From Puniceicoccaceae bacterium (GTDB lineage: Bacteria; Verrucomicrobiota; Verrucomicrobiia; Opitutales; JAFGAQ01), in NCBI GenBank assembly GCA_028285755.1, contig JANQOQ010000014.1, forward strand, positions 1 to 64,000: a stretch of DNA of 64,000 bases, written 5' to 3'. Every line of letters begins with the position of its first letter. The first letter of the stretch is position 1. Shown one piece after another: positions 37,636 through 46,757 of the stretch. Position numbers and translations under genes: made by a program. A model generated the notes under the pieces. That model ran no database searches and was not told where the DNA came from. It saw nothing but the letters and a program-made list of their open reading frames with translations.

Positions 37636-37890
37636 TTATCGGCAGGATGAGCAACTGGTGGCCGCGCCGCTACCTGCGCTGGCAATGCCTGGCTCGAGCA
37701 TGGCAATCGATCGGTCCGCCAGTGAGCTGATCGGGCTATCGGAAAATTGCATGGATGATTTCGCGAGCAGACCCTGGTCGCGCACGGCTACGGTACCGCA
37801 ACCGGTGAATAGGAGTAGAATAATGCCGAGGAATACGAGCACCGCGATGACTCGCAGGCTGAGTTCGACTTTATCAGGTTTAGTATTCAT
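37636..37890 (-). CDS. Small DUF4266-like lipoprotein with C-terminal CxxC
   Basis: 84 aa. A hydrophobic segment ends in a lipobox LFTGC with C31 as the lipid-bearing residue. The short mature part has VRDQGLLAKSSMQ, like the conserved start of DUF4266, and ends GAATSCSSCR with C80 and C83. First gene of the leftward redox operon, followed by TlpA. A substrate or tether for the thioredoxin is a reasonable guess from the paired cysteines. DUF4266 relatives have a Gly/Cys-rich tail, so the call is moderate. Confidence 0.7.
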   Translation of the reverse strand: MNTKPDKVELSLRVIAVLVFLGIILLLFTGCGTVAVRDQGLLAKSSMQFSDSPISSLADRSIAMLEPGIASAGSGAATSCSSCR

Positions 37891-37961
37891 AAGCTTCTAA
37901 CGCTAAAACGTAGAAGCCTGGAGATTATTCCCTGAAGATTCTGTTTTTCCTTAAAAAAAGC

Positions 37962-38909
37962 TTAAAGGAGCGTTTCTAGGAGTTTTTTGGTGTCCATAAT
38001 GCCTTTTTTAGTGGACTCGACATCGGACTTGCCCCCCCATTCGACACCGACGTAGCCGCCGAAGTCATGGGCTTTTACGATCTTAATCATCTTAGGGTAA
38101 TCGATGAGAATTTCGTCACCCTTATCATCAAAGAGGCTTGATTTTGCACTCACACCCTTTGCGAATGGCATGATCTCGTGCATGCCGACATAGGGATCGT
38201 AGAAGTTACCTGTGGTGTGATCGGTTTTGAAATTACCAAAGTCGGGAAGTGTGCCAAAGTATTCGTTATCCACCTCACGCATAACCTGGCGCAACCAGCG
38301 CCCATTGGAAGAGTGGCCGCCGTGATTTTCAATGACGATGGAGATATCCTGCTTTTTACCATATTCCACAAGGTGGTTCATTCCATCGACGGTGTATTTA
38401 AGGGCGTCTTCGTAGTTGGCATCTTCATAGCCGTAAGCGTTCACGCGTATGCAGTGGCAGTCGAGGAATTTTGCCGCGTCTACCCAGACGTGGTGATTCT
38501 CAGCGGCTTTTTTGCGGATATTTTTATCGGAGCTGGTCAGCGCGCCGGCCTCGCTGTACATATCCACCATGATGAGGACATTTTGTACTCCGAGATCGTC
38601 CGTGCGCTTTTTCAAGTCTTTCAAGTAGCTGGCATTTCCCTCTTTCCCGTCAAAAAATCTACTCACGTATTCGATGGCGTGGATGCCAAAAGTGTTTTTG
38701 GAGATGTCCGCGAAGTCGAGGTTAGTCATTTTACCCGCTTCAAACCAACCGCGGAGGGACCACTCTGCCAGGGAGATAGTGTATTTGGAGCCTGCCTTTT
38801 TATGGTGAGCTGCAGATGCGATGGGGGCGGTGCTCATGAGCGCGGTGCCGGCGGCTGTAATTTTTAGCGAGTCTTTGAGGAATTTACGTCGGTTGCTGGG
38901 AATATTCAT
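37962..38909 (-). CDS. Tat-exported sugar isomerase/epimerase-like TIM barrel protein
   Basis: Twin-arginine signal (SNRRKFLKDSLK then a hydrophobic run to ASA) and an AP-endonuclase-2-type barrel. Metal-site segments typical of xylose-isomerase-like enzymes are present: VIENHGGHS, LPDFGNF, EIMPFAKGVSAKS, and GYVGVEWGG near the end. 315 aa. Exported members of this family are abundant in Verrucomicrobiota and Planctomycetota near sugar oxidases. Divergent from the esterase gene at 39030. Exact reaction not predictable. Confidence 0.85.
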   Translation of the reverse strand: MNIPSNRRKFLKDSLKITAAGTALMSTAPIASAAHHKKAGSKYTISLAEWSLRGWFEAGKMTNLDFADISKNTFGIHAIEYVSRFFDGKEGNASYLKDLKKRTDDLGVQNVLIMVDMYSEAGALTSSDKNIRKKAAENHHVWVDAAKFLDCHCIRVNAYGYEDANYEDALKYTVDGMNHLVEYGKKQDISIVIENHGGHSSNGRWLRQVMREVDNEYFGTLPDFGNFKTDHTTGNFYDPYVGMHEIMPFAKGVSAKSSLFDDKGDEILIDYPKMIKIVKAHDFGGYVGVEWGGKSDVESTKKGIMDTKKLLETLL

Positions 38910-39029
38910 ATTATGGGACTTTCTTTTTTTGGGTGATCTTTTATGGTTTTGCGTCTGCTTTATTGCCAGTTATTTGTGTTGTCAATCTGATGACGCGCAA
39001 GCAGCGAAAATCCACTCAAAAAACTTATT

Positions 39030-39881
39030 ATGAAACTTTTTACCCTATTTCTAATGCTACCTTTGGTAGTGAATTTTGCATTTGCGGATGCGGATGCCAT
39101 CGTTGAGCTGTGGCCGGGTGACGTTCCCGGGCAGGAGGATGCCAAAGCGGAGTATGAGATATCCGATAATCGTGAGCGTAATGTTTTGCGTGTCTCCAAA
39201 GTGACAAACCCGTTGCTGGAGGTGTTTATACCTGAAAACCCGAATGGAGCGGGGGTGATTATCTCACCGGGTGGAGGCTACTGGATACTGGCGATTGACC
39301 TGGAGGGTTGGGAAATTGCGGAATGGCTCAATGATGCGGGGTATACGGCTTTTGTGCTGCATTATCGCGTGCCGGAGAACCGTGATGGGGCTTTCCAGGA
39401 TGTACAACGGGCGGTTCGCACGGTGCGTGCCCGTGCAGATGAATGGGGCTTGCAGCGGGATAAAATCGGTGTAATGGGGTTTTCGGCAGGGGGTCACCTG
39501 AGTTCGCGTATTGCGACTGCCTATGATGAAGTAGCGTATGAGCCGATTGATTCGATCGATGCAGTGAGCGCTCGCCCGGACTTTGCGGGTTTGATTTACG
39601 CTGCCTGGTTTGATAAAGGGCCTAACGGGACGCTTTCGGAGGAAATAACCATAAATGCTGACACACCGCCGGTTTTCATAAGCGGGGCGTTTGATGATCG
39701 CCGTTTTGTAAATGGTTGGATGGTGTTGGGCGCAGCGCTGAGCAAACACGAAGTACCCTTTGAGATGCTGATCTACCAGGAAGGGGGGCATGGCTATGGC
39801 AGCCGTCCCGGGAATTACGCTGGGGAGTTGTGGGGGCCTGAGTTTGTTCGCTGGCTGGATAAGAACATACTACCAGAATAG
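39030..39881 (+). CDS. Secreted alpha/beta hydrolase, xylan/carbohydrate esterase-like
   Basis: Signal peptide MKLFTLFLMLPLVVNFAFA. Alpha/beta hydrolase with oxyanion segment ISPGGGYWIL, nucleophile elbow GFSAGG (S152) and catalytic His in EGGHGYG. Matches BD-FAE/acetyl-xylan-esterase-like proteins of 260-300 aa that deacylate polysaccharides. The next gene starts three bases downstream, so it is co-transcribed with the GH78-like enzyme: deacetylation followed by rhamnose removal. Confidence 0.88.
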   Translation: MKLFTLFLMLPLVVNFAFADADAIVELWPGDVPGQEDAKAEYEISDNRERNVLRVSKVTNPLLEVFIPENPNGAGVIISPGGGYWILAIDLEGWEIAEWLNDAGYTAFVLHYRVPENRDGAFQDVQRAVRTVRARADEWGLQRDKIGVMGFSAGGHLSSRIATAYDEVAYEPIDSIDAVSARPDFAGLIYAAWFDKGPNGTLSEEITINADTPPVFISGAFDDRRFVNGWMVLGAALSKHEVPFEMLIYQEGGHGYGSRPGNYAGELWGPEFVRWLDKNILPE

Positions 39882-39883
39882 AG

Positions 39884-42214
39884 ATGAAGCATTTAGCGAT
39901 ATACGTTTTGAGTGTGCTTGGGCTGAGTAGTCTGAGTGCGTATGATGCGCCTTGGGTGGCTTATCCAAGTGCCAATAACACGCAGTATGGTGTCTACCAT
40001 TTTCGTAAGTCGTTTGAGGTGGATACTGTGCCGGAGAGCCTGGTGGTGCATCTCTCGGCGGATAATCGCTACCATCTCTTTGTAAATGGGGCTTTGCTTT
40101 GCTACGGACCTGCGAAGGGGGATCTGCAAACGTGGAAGTATGATGTGATCGATATCGCCCCCTACCTGCAGGAAGGGGAGAATCAGCTGGCGGCGTCCGT
40201 CTACAATGCGGGTGCGGATATGCCAATGTCGATGTTTTCGGTGCAGACGGCGTTCTTCCTGAAGGCTGCAGATGCGGAATGGGCGGAGCTGAATACCGAT
40301 GCGAGTTGGAAGGTGCATCAGAATGAGGCGTATACGCCGATCTCTTATCAGGAAATGCTACGGGGGGATAACCGATGGTTTTACGGATATTATGCATGTG
40401 GACCCGGAGATGATATTGAGGGAGCCGCCTACCCATGGGGCTGGCAGGAGCTGGATTTTGAAGATGGGGATTGGAAGTCTGCAGAGCCTTTGAGTTTTGA
40501 ACAAAGGGCACACTGGAATCTAATGGAGCGGAATATCCCTTTTATGGCAGATCATCGGGTGGAGGCCCGTGAGCTGCGCAAGGCGGAGGGCACGGAGCTA
40601 CCGGAAGGTATGCTCGAGGGCAAGACGAGCTGGAAGATCCCCGCGAATACTGAAGCAAGCCTGATCATCGACTATGGGGTGCTGACCATGGGCTACCCGG
40701 ATCTGGTCGTGCGCGGTGGTGCGGGTAGTAAGGTGCAGGCGAAGTATGCGGAGGCACTTTATGAGGAGGTGAATCTGAAGGGGCACCGTGACCAGGTGGA
40801 GGGGCTCACGATGTTTGGCGTGTGGGATGTGTTTCGCCCGGATGGTGCAGAGCGCACGTTCCGGCCGTTGTGGAAACGGTGCTATCGCTACGTGCAGCTG
40901 AATGTGACTACGGGTGATGAGCCGCTCGAGGTGGTGTCGCACTCGCTTGAGTATTCCGGGTATCCATATCCGGAGATGGCGCAATTTGTGAGTGATGATG
41001 AGCGGCTGAACCAGATTTTTGAGAATGCGTTGCGCACGCTCGCCATGTGCTCCGGCGAAACTTACTACGATACGCCTTTTTATGAACAGCTGAGCTATGG
41101 CGGGGATAACCGGCCAATTGCGGTGAATTCATTCTACAACTCGAATGACGACCGGCTGTTCCGCGAGGTAATGCGGCTGTATCCACAGTCGGCAAACCGG
41201 GAGACGCGTTTGTTTAAGTCGGCGTATCCTTCGCGTTTTGATTTTGATATGGGCTCGTGGTCGCTGGCGTGGATTCAGAGCTTGCACGATTACTACTACT
41301 TTCGGGGCGATTCGGACTTTGCGGCGCAGTTTGTGGAGCCAATTGAGGGGGTGCTCGAGTATTATGAGCGGCACCTGGATGAGAAGCGCATGATTGTGGG
41401 CACGGTAAACAGTCAGAATTTTATGGACTGGAGTATCCACCGAGGGAATATTCCGCGCCGTGAGGATGGGAAAATCACGCATTCGTCCATTTTGACTTTG
41501 TTTTATATCCACACGCTGGATCTGGTAGAGGAGCTCTACACGGTGATTGGCGAGGTGGAGCGCGCAGCGCATTGGGGGGCGCTGCGTGATAAAATGAAGC
41601 CGGCAATCATCGAGCAGTTTTGGGATGAGGAGGCGCAGCTGTTTACGGACAGGCCGGGACTGCAGCGCTACTCGCAGCATGCGAACATCCTGGCGATCGT
41701 GTGCGATATCATTCCCGAGGATGAACAGAAGGCGTTGCTGAAGCGTATCCTCGCGTATGACGGCTTTACCGAGTATGCGAGCAGCTACTTCTCGTTCTAC
41801 CTGTTCAAGATCATGGGCAAGCTGGATATGGAGGAGCTGTTTGTGCAGAATCTGGACCTTTGGCACAAGTTTCTGGATATGGGGCTGACGACCAGTGGTG
41901 AGACGGGGTTTGCCTCGCATGACCGCTCGGACTGCCATGCGTGGGCGGCACATCCGGCGTATTATTTACTGGCGTATGTGTGCGGCATTCGCCCGGAGGG
42001 TGTGGGCTTTGAGCGTGTGCGGATCGAGCCGCATCTGGGGGATTTAACCGAGATGTCTGCAAATATGCCGCACCTGAAGGGGCGGATAGCCGTGGATTAT
42101 ACGGTGAAGGATGATGAGCTGGAGGCAGTGATCACACTGCCGGATGGGCTCGAGGGTGAATTTGTCTGGCAAGGAGAGGTGAAAGCCCTAAGCTCGGGTG
42201 TGAATCGATTTTAA
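39884..42214 (+). CDS. Secreted alpha-L-rhamnosidase-like enzyme (GH78-type)
   Basis: Signal peptide MKHLAIYVLSVLGLSSLSA. An N-terminal beta-sandwich (residues 25-150, VPESLVVHLSADNRYHLFVNGALLC) is the rhamnosidase N domain. The (alpha/alpha)6 barrel spans ~370-690, with YYDTPFYEQLSYGGDNRP near residue 395 in place of the usual GH78 acid motif. The C-terminal beta domain ends in LKGRIAVDYTVKDDELEAVITLP. 776 aa is normal. The altered acid motif means specificity could differ from rhamnose. Operon with the esterase and DUF1080 genes. Confidence 0.83.
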   Translation: MKHLAIYVLSVLGLSSLSAYDAPWVAYPSANNTQYGVYHFRKSFEVDTVPESLVVHLSADNRYHLFVNGALLCYGPAKGDLQTWKYDVIDIAPYLQEGENQLAASVYNAGADMPMSMFSVQTAFFLKAADAEWAELNTDASWKVHQNEAYTPISYQEMLRGDNRWFYGYYACGPGDDIEGAAYPWGWQELDFEDGDWKSAEPLSFEQRAHWNLMERNIPFMADHRVEARELRKAEGTELPEGMLEGKTSWKIPANTEASLIIDYGVLTMGYPDLVVRGGAGSKVQAKYAEALYEEVNLKGHRDQVEGLTMFGVWDVFRPDGAERTFRPLWKRCYRYVQLNVTTGDEPLEVVSHSLEYSGYPYPEMAQFVSDDERLNQIFENALRTLAMCSGETYYDTPFYEQLSYGGDNRPIAVNSFYNSNDDRLFREVMRLYPQSANRETRLFKSAYPSRFDFDMGSWSLAWIQSLHDYYYFRGDSDFAAQFVEPIEGVLEYYERHLDEKRMIVGTVNSQNFMDWSIHRGNIPRREDGKITHSSILTLFYIHTLDLVEELYTVIGEVERAAHWGALRDKMKPAIIEQFWDEEAQLFTDRPGLQRYSQHANILAIVCDIIPEDEQKALLKRILAYDGFTEYASSYFSFYLFKIMGKLDMEELFVQNLDLWHKFLDMGLTTSGETGFASHDRSDCHAWAAHPAYYLLAYVCGIRPEGVGFERVRIEPHLGDLTEMSANMPHLKGRIAVDYTVKDDELEAVITLPDGLEGEFVWQGEVKALSSGVNRF

Positions 42215-42226
42215 GGAGAAACCATT

Positions 42227-43027
42227 ATGCAAAAACTAAGGACTATTTTGAGCGTTGTGATTCTGGGGGGAATTTGCAGTAGCGTGGGTCATGCAGATCA
42301 AATTTTCAATGAGAACCATATAATGGGGCATACGGATACACCCTATTTGCCGTGGGCACCTGATTATCGTAAGCATGATGCGGATCGCCCGTTGCCTGCG
42401 TTTGTGGAGACCGGGGATGAGCCGGTGACTATCGAGGCCCCCGAGGATGCGGTGGTGCTTTTTGATGGGAGTGATATCGCCTCATGGGTGATGGCCAAGG
42501 AAGGCTGGCAGGTGGATGAAGGTGAGCTGGTGGCAGGTGCCGGGTATTTGACGACGACGCAGGCGTTTGGCAGTGCGCAATATCACATCGAGTTTATGAC
42601 GCCGGATGAGGAGCCGGATCGTTTTTCCAACCGTGGGAATAATGGGGTGGTGCTGATGGGGAAGTACGAGATCCAGATCTTTGATTCGCACCCGATGCAT
42701 AAGAAACAGGTCTACGCGGATGGGCAGTGTGCGGCGATATACGGGGAGACGCCCCCACTCGTGAATGCGACCCGTAAGCCGGGGGTTTGGCAGACTTATG
42801 ACATCTTTTTTCAGGCACCGGTATTCAAGGGCGGGAAGCTCGTGAAACAACCGCGAGTAACGGTGCTGCATAATGGGGTGCTCGTGCACCTGAATACGCC
42901 GATTCGCCGACCGACGGGGTGGAAGGAGATCGCTGAGGTAGAGGTGCATGCGAAAGAGCTGCCGCTCTCACTGGGGGGGCATGGGAGCCCCGTGCGATTT
43001 CGCAATATCTGGGTGCGGCCGTTGTAA
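42227..43027 (+). CDS. Secreted DUF1080 / 3-keto-disaccharide hydrolase-like protein
   Basis: Concanavalin-like sandwich domain: VVLFDGSDIASWVM, NNGVVLMGKYEIQIFDSH, RPTGWKEIAEVEVHAKELPLSLGGHG, VRFRNIWVRPL. The family includes enzymes that split 3-keto-glycosides by elimination or hydrolysis. Signal peptide of ~25 residues. A good ribosome site (AAGGAG) precedes ATG 42227, 12 bases after the GH78-like gene. Fits oxidation of sugars by neighbouring oxidoreductases followed by keto-glycoside cleavage. Confidence 0.88.
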   Translation: MQKLRTILSVVILGGICSSVGHADQIFNENHIMGHTDTPYLPWAPDYRKHDADRPLPAFVETGDEPVTIEAPEDAVVLFDGSDIASWVMAKEGWQVDEGELVAGAGYLTTTQAFGSAQYHIEFMTPDEEPDRFSNRGNNGVVLMGKYEIQIFDSHPMHKKQVYADGQCAAIYGETPPLVNATRKPGVWQTYDIFFQAPVFKGGKLVKQPRVTVLHNGVLVHLNTPIRRPTGWKEIAEVEVHAKELPLSLGGHGSPVRFRNIWVRPL

Positions 43028-43054
43028 GGGGTTTTAGGATTCACTTAGTATCTA

Positions 43055-43414
43055 ATGGAGTTTAAGTGTTATAAGAATAAGACAGAATTGTATTTTACTT
43101 CTGGGATGACACTTCTAGCGGCTGTCTTGCTTTTAATGGGTGTATTTAGTGGGCAGTATGTTACTTTTTTTGTTTTGTGTTGGTTCGTTGTTTTATTCGC
43201 AATTATTCCACAATTAAGAATTCTTTTTTCTGAGCAATATAGATTTGAATACAGTAAAGATCGGCTTCTCCAATTCAGACTGATTAAACAATACTATTGG
43301 CCTAATGATGATGGGTTCAGCACTCTAGATCGTAGTTTCATTGTCTTTTCAAGTGTTAGTTATGTAGTAGCGCTTATCGTTTTCGTGATAACCTGCTTTC
43401 GTGCAGGGATTTAA
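43055..43414 (+). CDS. Small AT-rich orphan membrane protein
   Basis: 119 aa with three predicted membrane helices (SGMTLLAAVLLLMGVF, YVTFFVLCWFVVLFAII, SFIVFSSVSYVVALIVFVITC) and a short charged loop. Markedly more AT-rich than the genes on both sides. No family recognised. It starts 28 bases after the DUF1080 gene. Confidence 0.65.
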   Translation: MEFKCYKNKTELYFTSGMTLLAAVLLLMGVFSGQYVTFFVLCWFVVLFAIIPQLRILFSEQYRFEYSKDRLLQFRLIKQYYWPNDDGFSTLDRSFIVFSSVSYVVALIVFVITCFRAGI

Positions 43415-43444
43415 GATTGCTGCGGGGTGGATGGGGTCTTTTAA

Positions 43445-44233
43445 ATGGGTCTCATGCGCGCGCTATTGAGGAAGTTACCCCCGCGATTGGCGGAAAGCCT
43501 GTTTTTTCGGTTTTACAATAACCGGCAGGGCGAGTTTGCAGATGTTTTTAAGGAGGCGCAGTTGCGGTTTGCGCCGGAGGTGGTGATGCGCAACCTGGTG
43601 GTGGGCGATGTGATCTCGGGGCAGCTAGCGCTGCTCGGGTATTATGAGTATGGGCTGAGCCGGGAGATACAGCGGCTCTCGCGTAAGGGGGGCCTCTTCG
43701 TGGATGTGGGGGCAAATCTCGGGTATTTCAGCTGCCTCTGGCTGGCAGGGCGACCGGAGAACCGGGCGGTGATGGTGGAGGCGAGCCCGCGCAATCAGAA
43801 ACTGCTGCAGGGGAATCTGCAGGCAAACGGATTTACGGAGCGTGCACGAGTGTTACCGAATGCGGCGGGGGATGCCGCGGGGACGGTGACTTTTGACATT
43901 GGCCCGGAGGAGCAGACGGGCTGGGGCGGCATCCGTAAGGATGGGGATACTGCTAGCGGCATTGAGGTGGAGATGGTGCGGTTGGATGAACAGATTGACG
44001 AGCCTGTGGCGGTGATGAAGATCGATGTGGAGGGGGCGGACACGCTGGTGCTACGCGGGTGCGCTGGGTTGCTGGAGAAGCAAATGATCAGGCGAATCTA
44101 CTTTGAGCAGAATACGGAGCGGATGCGTGCGCTGGGGATCAAGGAAGGGGAAGCGCAAGCGCTGCTGGAGGGCTACGGCTACCAATCCGAGCTACTGCCG
44201 GGGAGCGCGGACGAGTGGGTCGCGTGGGTGTAG
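43445..44233 (+). CDS. FkbM-family methyltransferase
   Basis: SAM-dependent methyltransferase of 262 aa. Motif I GLFVDVGANLGYFSCLWL, motif II VMVEASPRNQKLLQGNLQ, and the FkbM signature VAVMKIDVEGADTLVLRG. No signal peptide. Followed by a strong bidirectional terminator. GC-rich, unlike the orphan just before it. Target unknown; surface glycan methylation is common for the family. Confidence 0.88.
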   Translation: MGLMRALLRKLPPRLAESLFFRFYNNRQGEFADVFKEAQLRFAPEVVMRNLVVGDVISGQLALLGYYEYGLSREIQRLSRKGGLFVDVGANLGYFSCLWLAGRPENRAVMVEASPRNQKLLQGNLQANGFTERARVLPNAAGDAAGTVTFDIGPEEQTGWGGIRKDGDTASGIEVEMVRLDEQIDEPVAVMKIDVEGADTLVLRGCAGLLEKQMIRRIYFEQNTERMRALGIKEGEAQALLEGYGYQSELLPGSADEWVAWV

Positions 44234-44261
44234 GGTAGTTTCAGTGAGAGATTAATAAAAA

Positions 44262-44298
44262 AACCGTGAGATGTTAGAAAATCTCACGGTTCTTTTTC
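44262..44298. terminator. Bidirectional intrinsic terminator
   Basis: AACCGTGAGAT (44262-44272) pairs perfectly with ATCTCACGGTT (44281-44291) around an 8-nt loop, with a T-run after it and an A-run before it. It can stop both the rightward FkbM transcript and the leftward aldo/keto reductase transcript. Confidence 0.92.
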
Positions 44299-44331
44299 TA
44301 AGAATCGTTAAATACGTCTTGGTGAACTTGC

Positions 44332-45282
44332 TTAGACGAGGGCGCCGTCGCGGTAGCCGGGTTGTTCCCAGGGAGTGGGGATGCCGGCGAGTGCACGGAC
44401 TGAGTAGCTGTGCAGCTCGGCGCGTTCTTCGCTGTTCATGGGTTTAAAGTTGGTGGCCATCTGTATGTTTTCGTCGAGATGGGCCTGGGTATCGAGGCCG
44501 ACGATGGTGCTATTGACGCCGTCCAGTGAGAGTGCGTAGCGGACGAGGTCGCTGCCGCGCAGGTCTGCATTGCGTGCGCGGCGGACGGTCTTCATGCCGA
44601 TGACGCCCATTTTGCGATCCCGGGCGAGCGGGAGCAGCTCGTCTTCATATCGCCCTTCGTCGTCGCGTGTGCACGGAAAAACGGTAAGGATGGCATCGGG
44701 ATCAATGCGGGTGATGAGATCCATGAGGATCGCTGCGCCGCTATGGCCGGTAATGCCGAAGTGGCTGATGGCTTTTTCGTCCTTAAGCTTTTGGATGGCC
44801 TTGTAGGCACCCTTTTCGATGACGTCGAGGTCTTCATTTGCGCCGACGTTCCAGACGTGCATCAGGTCTACATGGTCGACCCCGAGGGTGTTGAGGCTGG
44901 TTTCGAAATCCTTCATGAAGGCATCGTAGGTGCGGCCGTCGCTTTTGGTGACGAGGAAAATTTCGTCGCGGCGTTTGGTGAGCACGGGGCTAATGATTTC
45001 CTCACTTTTGCCGTAGCCGCGTGAGGTATCCCAATAGTTGATGCCGTGATCCAGCGCGCGGTGGAGCAGTTTGTGGCCGGTCTCGCGGTCATCGGTGTGC
45101 GGTTGTGTAAATGCGGAGCCGAGGCCGAGGCCCAGAATGGATACATTTGCCCCGGTGCGGCCCAGGGTGCGGCGATCAACGGATTTGCCGGAAGGGGTAT
45201 TTGCGGAAGCAGGTGCCTGATAAGCCAGCCCTGCGGTGCCTGCTGCGATAGCAGTTTTTATAAAGGTGCGGCGATTACTCAT
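44332..45282 (-). CDS. Tat-exported aldo/keto reductase
   Basis: ATG 45282 gives a twin-arginine signal (SNRRTFIKTAIAAGTAGLA); the frame extends 12 codons further without benefit. AKR barrel with catalytic tetrad segments NYWDTSRGYGKSE (Asp, Tyr), FLVTKSDG (Lys) and LMHVWNVG (His), and the late SDLVRYALSLDGVNSTIVGLD cofactor segment. NADPH-type reduction or oxidation of sugar carbonyls; export suggests a tightly bound cofactor. Terminates at the shared hairpin with the FkbM gene. Confidence 0.92.
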   Translation of the reverse strand: MSNRRTFIKTAIAAGTAGLAYQAPASANTPSGKSVDRRTLGRTGANVSILGLGLGSAFTQPHTDDRETGHKLLHRALDHGINYWDTSRGYGKSEEIISPVLTKRRDEIFLVTKSDGRTYDAFMKDFETSLNTLGVDHVDLMHVWNVGANEDLDVIEKGAYKAIQKLKDEKAISHFGITGHSGAAILMDLITRIDPDAILTVFPCTRDDEGRYEDELLPLARDRKMGVIGMKTVRRARNADLRGSDLVRYALSLDGVNSTIVGLDTQAHLDENIQMATNFKPMNSEERAELHSYSVRALAGIPTPWEQPGYRDGALV

Positions 45283-45349
45283 GGTGAAGTAGTTTACCAC
45301 AGGCGGGCTCGAATTCAAGTATTAGTGGTGGGGTGATGTGTGGTTTTTA

Positions 45350-45415
45350 GCACAGATTGGCGCGGATGGATGGGGTTTAGGAGTTTATCTGACAAAGGCA
45401 CTAAGACACAAAGGG
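45350..45415 (+). repeat. Dispersed intergenic repeat, copy 1 (CTSACAAAGRCACTAAG core)
   Basis: GGAGTTTATCTGACAAAGGC and the following ACTAAGACACAAAG match the stretch at 54654-54719 over about 60 bases, including a preceding 'CACAGAT ... GGATG' part. A short core recurs at 48477-48493. It lies between the aldo/keto reductase and two orphan genes. Confidence 0.7.
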
Positions 45416-45479
45416 GGTGATTATGCAGATGGATGGGGATTTGGGGTCTCTTGCAGTGGTAAAGCGGCACGGCGAATAA

Positions 45480-45857
45480 TTAATTTGGTCGAAGTTTTTC
45501 CAAGATATTATCTACTTCCTCATTTGGTTTTAAATAGAAAAATAAATCCAAAGAATCATTTGTGTGTTTAATCACAAAGAACTTACGTGGGCCAAATACG
45601 AAATTCATAAGAGTACCGATAGTTAGAGGATCCATTTTGAACGCTAATTTGAGTGATTTATAGCCGATTCCAAATCCGCCTTCATAAATGACTTCGCACG
45701 AATCATAAGAAATGAATCCTTCTTTTTTAGTTAGTCTTTTTGTGTAGATGAAACCTTTGTCGTCCGCTTTTACCGTAATCCATCTCCAAGGCTTGAATAT
45801 GATCCAAAAAAAACCAAAAAGAAATAGAGCTGCAATTAAGAAGTCAACTATGGTCAT
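45480..45857 (-). CDS. Small membrane-anchored orphan protein
   Basis: 125 aa, AT-rich. Begins with a membrane helix (MTIVDFLIAALFLFGFFWIIF) followed by a beta-rich soluble part (WITVKADDKGFIYTKRLTKK, SYDSCEVIYEGGFGIGYKSLK) resembling a small PH-like photosystem or bacterial PH domain, without a secure match. Its start overlaps the stop of the upstream secreted orphan by four bases, so the two are translated together and may act together. Confidence 0.65.
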   Translation of the reverse strand: MTIVDFLIAALFLFGFFWIIFKPWRWITVKADDKGFIYTKRLTKKEGFISYDSCEVIYEGGFGIGYKSLKLAFKMDPLTIGTLMNFVFGPRKFFVIKHTNDSLDLFFYLKPNEEVDNILEKLRPN

Positions 45858-46324
45858 TGATTCAATTTTCCATAAACTGGGTCCCCGTAAATGCTAGTAA
45901 TTGTCATTTCGGAGTATTCTTTATCGTAACGACTTAGACCACCTCTGGAAGTAAACATTATTCCGATTCCTTGGATTGTTTCATTTTCAATTCCCTTGAC
46001 TGGTAATTCAATTGTACCCTCGAAGGAACGATCTCTATAACGCCTTACCTCTATTTCACCTTCAGCAAACCAATCACGTGAAGACCATTGTTTAGCTTCT
46101 TTCCCAAATCGATCAAGAGGCACGATTCTATAAACTGCTGGTTTAGTTCCACTTTCCTTGTTGGTAGCTAGTAGTTTCCATGTTAAGATGTATTTTGAAT
46201 CGTCTCTTTCTAAATCAATAACTTGGAACTCCTTAACGTTAATTTTTGGTAGAAAAGGGTCTGCAGCGGATAAAATTAGTGCAGAAGACATAAAAATTAG
46301 GAATAGTTTAAAAATACATTTCAT
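45854..46324 (-). CDS. Small secreted orphan protein
   Basis: 156 aa with signal peptide MKCIFKLFLIFMSSALILSA. The mature part is beta-rich (KYILTWKLLATNKESGTKP, VYRIVPLDRFGKEAKQW, IQGIGIMFTSRGGLSRYDKE) with no recognised domain. Overlaps the next gene by four bases. AT-rich relative to the surrounding catabolic genes. Confidence 0.65.
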   Translation of the reverse strand: MKCIFKLFLIFMSSALILSAADPFLPKINVKEFQVIDLERDDSKYILTWKLLATNKESGTKPAVYRIVPLDRFGKEAKQWSSRDWFAEGEIEVRRYRDRSFEGTIELPVKGIENETIQGIGIMFTSRGGLSRYDKEYSEMTITSIYGDPVYGKLNQ

Positions 46325-46391
46325 TTTGTTTGTAGTGTTTTTAATTAATTAATAATAAAATATAGCTATAATATTGTAAACTTTTTAAATA

Positions 46392-46757
46392 ATGGATTTT
46401 CAGTCTATAATATCAGGATTTTTAGCATTAATTCCTATTCTAAAAGATAGCAGAATTAAGAAAAAGGAGGAAACAGATCTTGCCCTTAGAGCAATCTGTG
46501 ATGCCTTACATGCAACACTTCAGTATTATTCGACATACAAAGATGGTGATAACAATATAGAACAGAGGAAATTAGCTAAGCTTTGGGATGAAGCATCTAT
46601 TGCATCTAGAAATGTGGATAGGAGTCTGAGCCGCTTATTGCACAATAAGTCAATGTATCATGTTGTTTATGGAAACCCATTTAAACACAAAGAAGAAGGT
46701 TTTGATATCAGCTTGGATAATGTTCGATTAAAATTTGAAGAATTATTGAATAACTAG
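46392..46757 (+). CDS. Small helical orphan protein
   Basis: 121 aa, predicted mostly helical, with a short hydrophobic N-terminus (IISGFLALIPIL) and then charged helices (KKKEETDLALRAICDALHAT, KLAKLWDEASIASRNVDRSL). No family recognised. AT-rich. Convergent with and overlapping the GMC oxidoreductase gene by four bases. Confidence 0.6.
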   Translation: MDFQSIISGFLALIPILKDSRIKKKEETDLALRAICDALHATLQYYSTYKDGDNNIEQRKLAKLWDEASIASRNVDRSLSRLLHNKSMYHVVYGNPFKHKEEGFDISLDNVRLKFEELLNN

